From contig OU015566.1 of NCBI GenBank assembly GCA_907165135.1, positions 1,924,501 through 1,988,500 of the forward strand: a stretch of 64,000 nucleotides of DNA. Direction: 5' to 3'. Shown piece after piece: positions 44,361 through 55,456 of the stretch. This DNA is from Oikopleura dioica. Lineage: Eukaryota; Chordata; Appendicularia; Copelata; Oikopleuridae. The notes beneath the pieces were generated by a model. The model made no database searches, had not been told where the DNA came from, and was given only the letters and a program-made list of their open reading frames with translations. The position numbers and the translations under genes were made by a program. Numbering within the stretch: position 1 is the first letter of the stretch; each line of letters begins with the position of its first letter.

Positions 44361-45346
44361 TTTATTTTTAATATACGATTTTCCTGAAGAAAGGAATAAG
44401 TGACAGATGCATTATTTACAGACTGTAAAATGTGTAATCTTCTCACTATAGAAACGCCAAGCATAGGAAAAATGACAATCCTATCAAAGTTTGCATTTCT
44501 TTTTGCAAAAATGAGCATTTTTTAAAACCCGGAAGAATTTTGCAAGATAGCAAATAACTCCCACGTTTCCTTATCATTTAATTATTGCATTGAAGAAAAA
44601 TAAGCAAGTGCGAGTGAGGGTGTAATTGGAGGTTTTTCGCGCATAAAACAGAGAACTTCTCTGAAAACATGGGAAAAAAGGCTTCTCCCTTCTTGGATGA
44701 AGAAGGAAAAAAAAGTTTTTGAAAACCCAAGTTTGTCGCAGTGCGGCTTTTTTGGCAAAATGCTGAAACGTGTGAAAAGTGTGTTTCGGAATAGGATCGG
44801 CGGCTGATCTCGGCCCTTGTCAACCGGACGGCGCTCTCCAGAGTCGCTTATCTGACGTTTTCAAATCGAAAGAAAACCGCCGTTACAAAAACGACGAGTT
44901 CATTTATCCGGTTGACGCCCTTTTTACTGCAAATACTCTATCCTGTCAAAAAATGGCGAAAATTCTAGAATCTAGAGCGAAAGTTAAAAAGAGCCTCTTT
45001 TTTAATCGAAAACTGGAATAAACTTGGTTTTTAAAAAATAGCGATAAAAAATGAATCTAAAAGCGGCGAGTTTATTTTTGTGAGAAAATCACACTTGAAC
45101 AAATTCAAGTGGCCAGTCTTTTAACGCGGCCAGGTTATCTCTACACGTTTCGAATCGAAAATTTGTTCAATTTTGAGGCCTGAGAAATTTTTTTACAAAA
45201 TAAGGTTTTGAATTAGGGAACAGCTGATTTCTAGCGCGCCCCTGGAATATTTAGATTAAGGGAACTCGTAGATAAATGATAAGATTTAATTTTAAAACAC
45301 GATTTTGAAAATAATTTTATTCAGAAATAAAAAAATCGATTTTTTT
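44361..45346. other. Intergenic; one weak ORF
   Basis: About 1 kb. A plus-strand frame at 44791-45021 ('GPCQPDGALQSRLSDVFKSK', 'EFIYPVDALFTANTLSC') is the only coding-like stretch, without a clear start; it may be an exon of an unmodelled gene. The rest is AT-rich. Confidence 0.3.
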
Positions 45347-46867
45347 TCATTGAGAAAAATGAGATAAAAGCCCAATTTTCGCAAATTTGCCGAGTTTGAA
45401 TCCTTCTTCTTTCAGCCACGATCGCGGGTAGTTCTTGTTTTCTGTGATTGAAGATATTTTAAAGTACTGAAAAGTTTTACCCTATCCTTATTTTTTCATC
45501 CTACCTGGAGTCGTTTTTTCTGATCAAATTTCTCCAATTTTTCGATTTCTTCTCCAGAAAGGGCGAAACCAAGCTCTGTTTTGGGCAAAACTCCTTCAAG
45601 ATTTTTCGAATCGACCAGAATCGGAGTTCCTCTTTGAAAAAAATAATTACAATGAAAAAAAGAAAAATTCAAACTTTTGGCAGAAAAATCGAGCAGCAAC
45701 GTCAGAAGGTTGTTTTCGATGAGATTTTGCGACTTCAGTCAAATTGTCTTCAGAATCCAAGTCGGAGAATACGGTAGAAGCGATGGGGAGAATATTCTTG
45801 TTTCGAAGAAATTGAACAAGATCTGGTTGTTGGTGGCGAAGATGGAGTTCGATGAAGTTGCAGGCGGGCTTGATTTTTGCAGCGACTTTTTTGCGGCTAA
45901 TTTTTTGAAAAATTTTATTTTAGTAAAAAATGTAAGAAACCATTCCTGAAATATGATTGACCAAATCCTCATCACAATTCGCCAGTCCAATCGCTTTCAC
46001 CAACCCTTTTTCATAAACCCTCTCCATTTGCTCCCAAACGTCTCTGATTGGAACATATTTTTTTGCCGGAATTCCTTCTCCTCCCAGAAAAATAGGAAGA
46101 TCGCCAGAGTCCGTTTTGAATTGCCCGTCGAGTTCTTCAGTTTTTGATGCAAGCTGCCAAGGAGTTTCAATCACGTGAAGGTCGGAATATTCGAGTTGCA
46201 GTAATTCGAGTTCTTTTTCCAGCGCTAGAATTCTTTATTGAGTCCCGGAAAGGCCCTATCCAATAAGAAAAATGACGAGATAATCCCCTATTCTTTTAAT
46301 TGTTACCAAAAAGCGTGTTCAAGGCAATTCTAGAGGAAGTGTCCTTACGTATGAGAATAATTGATTGAATCACCTTTTTCGACATGGTCGTGGTGTACCG
46401 GCGGTAGTTTTGTGGTGACGAACAAATCCTCGCGTTTTAACACTCCCGCCGCAAGCGCCCGCCCGATTCCAACGCCGACTAAAAAAAGATGCTTATTTTC
46501 CGTAACTTTGCGGTTTCGACCTTTTAGAAAATGGAAAAAATGCTTTCTCAGAAAATAAAACGAAGAATTGTAAAAACGCTTTCTTTTTGATTTACCTTCT
46601 TTCTGATTTTGAGCAGACATTTGCGTGTCAATGTGCCTAACTCCTAGTTTGATAGCTTCTTCGACGATTCTAGCTGCTTTTTCGCGCGGCAAATCGCGAG
46701 TTGAAAGTCCCACTTTTCATGTTTTTCAAAAAAAAACTCGATGTTTTTTTCGTTTTTTGAAAAATAAATTTATTTCTGTGCAAAATTGAAACATGATTTC
46801 CTACAGGAATCTTGCTGCCATTATTCAAAACACAGTATCCCACGGCTGAGCTAAGTAATCCAACCAT
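45347..46867 (-). CDS. Aldo-keto reductase with altered catalytic residues
   Basis: Start ATG 46865-46867 ('MVGLLSSAVGYCVLNNGSKI'), stop 45347-45349, about six exons. AKR signatures: IPVVGLST (after a GA-AG splice), 'AARIVEEAIKLGVRHIDT', 'DLFVTTKLPP' with catalytic Lys, 'YEKGLVKAIGLANCDEDLV', 'PACNFIELHLRHQQPDLVQF'. The TIM barrel seems complete. The usual catalytic Tyr (DTA..Y.NE block) aligns with Ala in 'DTQMSAQNQKE', and the usual His (L.HWP) aligns with Glu in 'LHVIETPW'. It probably binds NADPH but has altered or no reductase activity. Confidence 0.8.
46713..46800 (-). other. Non-canonical GA-AG intron in the AKR gene
   Basis: Splicing AG|GAAATC ... GAAAAG|TG joins 'KIPV' to 'VGLST', restoring the IPVVGLST motif of the family, whereas any GT-AG choice shifts the frame. 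O. dioica is known for GA-AG and other non-canonical introns. Confidence 0.65.
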
Positions 46868-48610
46868 AATTCCGTCAAGAGTAGTTCGCTCGTTTCTTTT
46901 TCTCTGAGTGGAGGCACTCGTTAATCGCAAATATTATGCGCGTTCAACAAAGGCGATAGAGCTCCCTGCGCAAATACTGTCAGATCGACAATCAGCTTCC
47001 TTTCTTTCTGAGCACATCAAATATCCACAGATTAAGTACTGTCAATATTTATCAAGAAAAAAAAGTTGAAATTTGAAATTAAATTCCTACTGCTCGTTTT
47101 CGCTATAACGAAGATTTCTATCAGCCATTTTATTGGTCAAAATTCAAATATTTTTTAATCTCATGAATGCAACCAATACGCGGGCTGATAGAAATTTTTG
47201 TTATAAAACCGATTAATTGTAGGAAAAATCTATAAATTTCGACCAAAAAATTGGTCATTTTTGAAATTTTCCTTTGACGGGAAAATTTTTTTTCGATAGT
47301 TTTTTTTGAAAAATACAGTTCATTGAAAATTAATAGAATTATAAGAGACCCTTCTTTTTTGAACAAAAAAGCCACGTGCTCCAGGTGTTCATAAGCTTCC
47401 GACCACAGTAAAAGGTCTCTTATGCGTCTCAGGGTTAACCGATGACGAGTTAATATCGGATTACTTTTCCTATCCCTTCTCTTTTTCATGATTTCCAAGA
47501 AAAGAAACCGGTCCAGAAAAAGCAGTTGTCACTCAAGAAAACTCAAAAGTTGTCAGCGGCACGTTACGTGATGTGCCACCCTTAACTCAATATTTTTATT
47601 AAGCAAGTGATCTGACTTGTATTTCAAATTCCAGCATTTCAGGTGAAAGAATTTTCGAATAAAGAAAAATGAAAGTTCGAAAAAAGTGAAATTTGAGGAG
47701 CGAGAAGTTGCAAGTAAGAAGCTTATTGAGATTCTTTCGACGGATGGAAACGTCATCGAGCAGTGAGGGTAATTCACAAACGTGGATACCCTTAAGTTGG
47801 TACTATCAATTATGAAGAATTTGAAGGACAAGAAAAGCGAGTTCAAGAACGACCTCATTCGTGAACGTCACTTCAAAGAAGGAATAAGCCTGGATGATGC
47901 TATCCAGGTTCCTTGCGGTTGTTTATGACCAAATCGCGATCCCCCTCGACATCGAGCAACGGTCAAAAGTTGCTTCCAGCTGGGCGCACCTGGGCACCAC
48001 AAGACGTGAACATACATCCCCAGGGAAACATGCCTTCTTGACAAATGAAATTGCGCAGTTTTTTCCTTCTTCTATTTTTCTTTGAAAAATTTCATCAGAA
48101 AAGGGGTCGAATCGACAAAAAAATCCGACAATTTTTATAAAAAAAAAAGTCGATTTTTAGTCGCAAATTTTTTTGACTCGAATTTTGATGAAATTTTTCA
48201 AAAGAAAAAACTGAAGGAAAAAATGCTTCATTTTGACATTCGTCGCCTAGGCGGCCGAAACCACGTGGAAAGTCGAATTCTAATATAAAAATCTCTTTTT
48301 GGATTATTCAAAGTGCAAAAACCTGGCAGCGGCGCGATAAGCAAATTCAAAATACAAAAATAAGAAATTAAGTTTTCTAGATTCTACATTCTAGACTGGC
48401 ATTCTTGATGAGTTGCGAAATTTGACCATTTTTTGACTTGAAAAAAGCGCGCTCTGAAGAAGTTCAATTTCTGGGATGCGGGCACAGAGGACGGTATTAG
48501 GAGTTAATCCGAATTTGAGACGGGTTCCTAATCCACTCGTTTGATTTTGATCGCGCAGACTCAATAATCGCTCCATTCGAAAATTTTGAGAGAGCCAGAG
48601 GAAGTCGTTG
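46868..48610. other. Intergenic; small palindromes
   Basis: 1.7 kb without a supported gene. Contains a 105-bp inverted-repeat element (47103-47207) and a second IR, ATAAGAGACC at about 47340 facing GGTCTCTTAT at about 47412. A frame near 47815-47920 ('KNLKDKKSEFKNDLIRERHF') is coding-like but isolated. Confidence 0.35.
47103..47207. repeat. Short MITE-like inverted repeat
   Basis: About 24-bp arms: ATAACGAAGATTTCTATCAG at the left and the imperfect complement ending GATAGAAATTTTTGTTAT at the right, enclosing ~60 bp. No clear target duplication. Confidence 0.5.
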
Positions 48611-51403
48611 ATGAAGACCGCGGCTGTTATCGTTGCTTCGGTCAGTTTTATTTCTTCAGTTTGAAGTGTTTTTGCTTCAAATACTTAAAAAGAGATATTT
48701 TTTAATTTTTGCTGTGAAATCTAACTAGCAGAAATTTTGTAGGTGAAAGCTATTTCCTGTCCAACTGGCTACTACTGGAGCGGATCAACCTGTTTAGACT
48801 ACGATGAATGCAATCCAACAACAACCACAACAACGACAACAACAACCACAACGACAGTAGAAACAACAACAACAAGCGATTCAGCGGTGCCAGCTTTCCC
48901 GGGACTTTGCGAAGCTGGACCGAAGTTGGCATATCTTGATGCTCTTGCGTACTGCCGCTCTTTTGGAGGAGAGCTTTTCAACCCACGAACATTGAGGGAT
49001 AAACAATTTCTTTCAACGATCGAAGAGGACGTCTGGATTGGGCCAAGGGCTCAAAATGGTTTCTACCAATATTCCGATAATCTCGGCTGGGCGGATCTGA
49101 GCTTCATCGGTTGCAAGAAACCCGAAAATCAAGGATACATGGCGAAAAAGAGCTGCATCAAATACAAGGACGGCGACGAGTGCGATGAGGATCACGATTG
49201 CACCCACAAGCATTACGTTCTTTGTTCCCATCCGGGTTGGTTCGACTGCTCTCACTCGAGACCTGAAAATTTTTGCCGAGTTTTGCCAAAAGCGACGTAC
49301 AATGAAGCGACAGTGAATTGCGAGGCAATGGGAGGGCATCTTTTTAATCCTCAAGATGGCCAGGATTGGGCTTTTGCGATTGATCATTTCCGTGAGGATA
49401 TTTGGATCGCTCCGAAAGTAAGACAAAATTGACTAAGAAATTTCGCAAATAAAAAAGGCTTCCCAATTTTCTGAATATTTATATTTAGTTTGCAAATGGA
49501 CGATACGAATTCGAAGGAAAGCCCATGAGCGCCGTTTTCAATTCGATGTGTGGAATCCGATCAGCTCTTGAAGCTCCTGCTCAACGAAAAGGAGGACCAG
49601 ATGAATGCATCAAGCTCAAAAGGCCGACGAGTGCGATTTGTTCCACGACTGCTCGCACGATCATTATTACGTCTGCGAAAAAGACGGTGTTCCTTGCCGA
49701 TCAAACGGGCTTGCTGGTCGCCGAAAGCGATCTCTAGAAGACCCTTGCCCAGCAGATCACACGTGTTTGAACCTCCCTGGCTTTTACCAGTGCATCCCGC
49801 CTTTTTCATGCTTCGACGGGGCTAATGGCGGATGCTCTCATATTTGCAACTCGAAGGAGCAAAAATGCGAGTGCCCAGAATGCTCAATTCTCGATTCGGA
49901 CGGCAAAACTTGCATCGTCGATCCCAGTACGATCCAAGTCAGCTGCTCGTTTCATGGAATCGATGTTCGCATTTCTGATGGTTGTATTCTCCTATTGACA
50001 GAATAATATTTAGGACACCATAATGATGGAAAATTCTATGTCAATTTGAATTTTTCTTGGACACTTTTCAGGGATAAAAATTTTATTTTCGTTTTATTTT
50101 CTTTGTTATCACAATCCCAATGCTAATTTGAGTTTCTGTCAATAGTAGACTACAACCCTCAAGATTGCCTCCTTGGCCCGAATGCCGCTGCCATCGGCGT
50201 CGTTGGGACAAATTGCTGGACTGATGTCACATCTCCAACTACTGAACTAACAGTACCCCTCGGACAATGTGGAACGCAGTTAGTTCAAACTCCATCTGAA
50301 CTGAAATTCTCCACCAATATCAAAATTACTCAACGAAAAACACCTCTTCAGGCAATTTAAAAGTATATGAACTAAAACAATTAAATTATCATTTATTCTT
50401 TATTTTCATTTAATAAAAATTCTAGATGGCGAATTTGGACCTAGACGTGAGCTGCTCGTTCAACTCAATTTTAAGCGTTTCAACAAGCGCAAATACGACC
50501 CAGCAAAGGGTGGAGTTCTCCGTGCCGCCAGGACGGGTATGTTGTTTTTTGCGAATATTGGAAAATTTAGAAATAAGAAATATTTTTGAATTTTATAATT
50601 TCGCATAAATTTAATTTTCACGTTATTTTTGCTCCTCCTTTTCGCATTAAAAAGGCCTTTTACAGGAGAAAGCGGCATCAAAATCGCTATCTAATGAAAA
50701 TATTTCAGGGTGAATTTGAATTCATCGCCGCGTACTATTTGGACGAAGCAAGAACAAAGCCAATCACGACCGAGACGGTCATCAAGCAAACTCAGCTCTT
50801 CTTCTCTGTCCGACCAAGGAATCGCTTTTGATCAAAACATGCGTTTTTAGGGTCCGAGGATCATGAAATTCAGATTTAACTTGAGCTAAAAATCAATCAA
50901 GTTCTTTAAAATTCAAAAGCTTTGAAAAGTTATAAAATCGACGGACTGAAATTCCACGTCAAAAAGTGTCGGATTACAGATGGAACAACTGATTTTGAAA
51001 TTTTACAAAGTAAGTTTAATCAATGATCATTCTAGCAATCAGTTAACTCAACGTTATAAAAACTTCAGAGAGTATCATCAATGATACCAATAATAATGAT
51101 AATAACTCAAATTTAAAGAATCAAAAAAAAAGCCAACCGATCTTATTGAATCTTTATTTATGGGTTCTGCTCTCTTCGAGTCTACCTGTCCAAAAATTTA
51201 TTTCAGATGGTTGTTTGAATCCCCTTGCCACCCCCTTCGCCGTCCAGAATTCCGAAGGCTGGCTGACCGACGAATTCAAACTGAGCTACACTGCTTTCCA
51301 ATTCGCCGCTGGAACTAATCCAACAATGCTCGAAACAATTTGCGATATCGTCGTCTGCAATGGCGATTTCTGCGACGACAGTCTTATCAATTCTTCTTGT
51401 TAG
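48611..51403 (+). CDS. Secreted double C-type lectin - EGF - ZP domain protein, frameshifted
   Basis: ATG 48611, signal peptide 'MKTAAVIVASVKAISC' split by an intron; Thr-rich linker; two C-type-lectin-like domains ('ALAYCRSFGGELFNP' and 'ATVNCEAMGGHLFNP' helices; 'CTHKHYVLC' and 'CSHDHYYVC' ends). A furin-type site 'GRRKRSLEDP' follows, then EGF-like 'GANGGCSHICNSKEQKCEC', then a ZP module starting 'IQVSCSFHGIDVRI', 'DYNPQDCLLG', 'GEFEFIAAYYLDEART' and a Cys-rich ZP-C to the stop at 51401-51403. ZP proteins polymerise into extracellular filaments. In the second lectin domain the frame changes by one base at the A-run 49618-49621. Confidence 0.75.
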
Positions 51404-51530
51404 AACAAATAAACTTCAAAGCAAGTCTTTTTCTCTTTTCATGAAATCTCATGGCAAGGGCGGCACTGCTCTCTAGCGCCTCGGAAAAAACGCTCGTCGC
51501 GCGCGAAAACCGCAGCGCGGCGCAAAACTG

Positions 51531-51538
51531 TATAAAAG
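51531..51538 (+). promoter_or_regulatory. TATA box of the PLA2-like gene
   Basis: CTGTATAAAAGTA at 51528-51540, about 75 nt before the start codon at 51606. Confidence 0.6.
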
Positions 51539-51605
51539 TAAATTTTTTCGCGTCGAAAAAGCGTATTTGCGAAAAAATATCAGTTTGAGAAAAACGAGAG
51601 AAAAG

Positions 51606-53033
51606 ATGAAATTTGCCATTTCGCTTTTGAAATTGACGAGTTTTGCTTTCGGGCAAACAGAATCGGAAGACTACAGTTTTCCCGCGGATTATCCTGAAGA
51701 GGGACAAGCTCTGAACATCCGACTTCAGCGAACTCGAACCGCGGATTTGAACCTTGGCGATAAATTGAGGCAGATTTCTCATCGGAGAAGATTGATCAAC
51801 TCTCAGGTGGGTCGATTTGAGTGCTTATCGCGTTATTTTTCCATTTAGATTTCTCAAGCGAAAAAGTTCTACTTTGAATTTCACAACTACGGCTGCTACT
51901 GTGTTGCCCCGTCGGATCCGAACAAGATGAGAGGTCGACCGGTTGATGAGCTTGACAGGAAATCGGTTCTAGTCTTATTACTAATAGATGATTGACCATG
52001 ACGGTCTTCATTAAAATTTTACGTCGGGTTCTCTAGAAAGATTCGGGCTATCGACTAACCATAAGCGATTTTTTATATATCGATTTGTAGAGTTTTCCTT
52101 TGGTAGATTACAGGAACTCTAGATGTTAGTTTTCTGACCAAAGCTATTTAAAAATTTTTTATATATTTTCAAAAAATAACCAAAGAAAAGTGCTTGCAAA
52201 AAACACTCCCTCTGTTACTCCTGCGCCTTTTCCGACTACAAATGCGATCCGAAAACCATGGGGTGAGATTACTTTCTCTCTTTCCCCCCCCCTTCATGAC
52301 CGTTCATTTTCAGCTATCGTTATAAAATAACGAGTACATCATCCGGAAACCAAATTCAATGCACAAATGACCCAGATTCTTGCGCTTATGCTTCGTGCAT
52401 GTGCGACAAGGGGCTTGCTGAAGATCTGGGCACGCTGCTCATGAATGGAATTCAGCTCAATTCTACCTACAGGTAAATTCCGATAGCGAAATTGAAGACT
52501 AACAAAAAGCAAGGGAGTATGATGGGGCAAAGTGTACTTCTGACGTCAGAATTCCGGAAAATAACGATTCTGGAATCAACGAAGAGAAAAATAGAAATGA
52601 GGGATTCGCGAATTCAGTAATTGACCAGGCAGTAACATCAAGGAATCGTTCTAGAGATGAAAATAGCAAAAAAAAAAATCGAAACTTTGCGACATTTTTC
52701 GAAAAAAAACGACTAAATTTTTCTTGCGCGAAATTTTTTGAGTCTCGCTATCTCTAATTTTTTAATGCGAAAACCAATAAGACTCTCAAGAACAAATCAA
52801 GCTTCTCAACCGACATTCCCGAAGGCGTCTTCTTCGACGATGCCTCGACCAGTTCTTTTTCCAGCAATTCCGAGCAAATCACCTTCTTGAGCTCAGATCA
52901 TCAGAAAACGAATCACAAAGAGAAAAAGTGCTGCGGTCAGTATCCAAAAAGATTCCCATATGTTGTCGGCGGAAATCATGAGTGCTGCAAAACGGGCTTT
53001 TTGGAGCATTTAAAGCCAATCGGGACTTGCTAA
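51606..53033 (+). CDS. Secreted phospholipase A2-like protein with Ser at position 49
   Basis: ATG 51606, signal peptide 'MKFAISLLKLTSFAFG', a propeptide-like segment with 'HRRRLINSQ', then 'FHNYGCYC' and 'GRPVDELD' (Ca2+ loop and helix start). A GA-AG intron (51959-52190) is followed by 'ACKKHSLCYSCAF', the active-site helix. Later exons: 'QCTNDPDSCAYASCMCDKGL' and a C-terminal 'KKCCGQYPKRFPYVVGG' ... 'CC' module found in animal secreted PLA2/otoconin-like proteins. His48 is present but the following Asp49 is Ser, so Ca2+-dependent hydrolysis is doubtful; a structural (mineral or matrix) role is possible. Confidence 0.75.
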
Positions 53034-55059
53034 GGGAAATTTCGAGCGATGACAAAATGGATTTTTTTGTAAATATCAAAACTAATAAATTTTAGTAAAA
53101 AAACAAAGAGTAGGGTGGGCAAAAATCTCTGACGATCCTGAAAGCTCAACGCTTTTTGGGGTCAAACCAATAAGAGATAAGTTTTTGGGAAATAAGCGAA
53201 TCAAAATATGAAAATAATCTCTTATCCAATCAGACGCCCTCATTTTTTTTTTGCGATTAGCCAATCAGATTCTTCCATAGCGGTTTTGCTTTTTTGCCAT
53301 CAATTAGCCCACCCTATCGATTTTTTTTATTATAACTTTTCAAAATAACTGGAAAGCAATTTCAACATGATAATTTGTAAGTATCATCTGAACCTAACTG
53401 TACATTCTTATTTTGCCAAAAAACTGCGCTTTGTTGGAAAGGAAGGAAAAAGAAGGCCACTTTTTGCTCCCACAACGAAGAAGTACAATTGAAGACATAG
53501 AAGAGAACAATCAGAAGAAAATTTTTCAAAGGATTTTTTTCTTGATAATAAATTTCTCTTTCTCAGCTTTATTTTTTTATGATTTGATGATTTTGGAGAG
53601 CAAGAAGAGGAAAATCAGGAAAATAAGATTCGAGGACGAGATGTTCTGAGCGCTAGAATTTGGCGATTCTGTTGTTGTCCATCCACTCCCTTCCTCATTT
53701 CTTTTCAGAGCTAAATTGAAGGGGTAATCCTTAATAAAGTAGTAGGGGGTTATCAGTCAGGCAGCCCATAAGCCGAAGCCTAACCCAGGGGCTATCCCCC
53801 CCGGTACCCCCTTAGGCCTAACATGTGTAGGGGGCTTCCCCCCGGACCCCCAAGTAAGCACTCCTTGTCTCCCAACCCTAGCCACTAACTAAGAAAAGGG
53901 TTCAAACGAACAGGCCTTTTTGGGTGCCCGACCGATAGCCCCGCAACACCCTTATTAAGTGTTTCATAAGCTGATTTACCTATTGGTTGTTGATTCTCGC
54001 AAATATGTCTTCCGGGCCCAAGAACCTTCGCTCGACAATCGAAATCAAAAAGCGCCTCTTCTTCAGCTTTCACAACCTCCACAAAGCTGTACTTTCGGCA
54101 GTCAGCATCGCAAATTCTATCATTACAGAACAGTGCCGACTGCGCTTGAAAATATTTTTCGAAACAATCTTCAATTTTTTTCTTTACTTTTTCTTTAAAA
54201 AAATAAGAAACAAACCTTTCTCTGTATTTTGCATCTTTGAGTCTGAGAAGAGCATTTCCTGTTTGAGCGAAAAAAGATCTATTTTCAAATTTCTGCCTTT
54301 TTTGTATTTTTAATCTTGACGAAATTATGAACTTTGTTGCCGAATTGGTGAATAGGTTTTTCGAGTATTTACGGATTTGGCGACAAAAGCGCTCGACAAA
54401 TTAAACGCTGAAGACGCTTGTCTCGTTTGTTATCATAATTGTTAATCGCTTATCTTTTTTCAGCAGCGTCTAGACCGGGTTCTTGAGTTTTTGTATTTTG
54501 AAAACCCGCTGATGACGCCTTATTATGTTCTACTAAAACACATCATTTCGAATACGCAGGTTTCTGTTGAGACAACAACTCGGACAGTGAAAGTACTTGT
54601 CAAACATTCAACAAAGCGGCTTTTCAGGGTAGACAATGGAGCAGAGTTCAAAACATAAAACCCCGTCGAAAGCTCTTTATTAAGGATTTCCGGTGTTTTA
54701 TTGATCAGACTCAAGAAATTTACCTCGAATTTCGATTATTTTCTCTGTAACTCCATGTGACATTCGAACTACCCGTTATCTTGTGAGAGTCCAAGATGCA
54801 AATTTCACGATTAAAAGATATAAGACGGTTTTTTGAAGCTCTTATCGAAGTATTATTGTTATCATGGTCATCCAAGGGTCTTAATTGGCAGTGCGAATTC
54901 GCATTATACAAAAGTAAGACAACTTTTATGGCATTTTTTGTAAAATATTCCATTTTAATCGACGATTTGGGTAATTATTAAAGGGCACCTTTGAGGATAA
55001 GAAGCTCAATTGATTGCATTTTCAGTCAAACATGCTAAGAATTGTCGATTTTCGGCTGA
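53034..55059. other. Intergenic; G/C-run segment
   Basis: No supported gene. 53740-53850 is dominated by alternating C- and G-runs (GGGGCTATCCCCCCCGGTAC, GGGGGCTTCCCCCCGGACCC), able to form stem-loops, and is unlike its surroundings. Confidence 0.35.
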
Positions 55060-55456
55060 CACTGACTATGTCGCCGAATGTCGCCGAATGTCGCTGAATG
55101 TCGCCGAATGTCGCCAAAAAAAACAAAAACAACATGTTCTAGAAAACTTCGATTCCTTGTCATAAAATCGTTTTCTTATAGAATACTATTATGATCGTTA
55201 AAAATGTAATTTTAACAGAAATTAGCATAAAACTAGCCATAAGAAACCTAAACTAAACATCCCGTCAAGAAATTTTTGTGCGCTTCGCGCCTGGATAGAA
55301 GGAAACTCAAAAAGTGAGTCTGTCAATTTTTGCGCCTCCGTCATTTTCTAAAACGAATTTATTTTGATACCGAGACGTTTTTTTTATTTTGAGGCTATTT
55401 TCAACAAAATGGCGACATTCGGCGACATTCGGCGACATTCGGCGACATAGTCAGTG
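55060..55456. mobile_element. MITE with 10-bp subterminal tandem repeats
   Basis: Inverted ends CACTGACTATGTCGCCGAA / complement TTCGGCGACATAGTCAGTG. Inside each end the 10-mer TGTCGCCGAA is repeated three to five times. Total about 397 bp, no ORF. An imperfect direct repeat CGATTTTC(G/A)GCT lies just outside both ends. Family unclear; subterminal repeats of this type occur in hAT and CACTA (CACTG-ended) elements. Confidence 0.8.
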
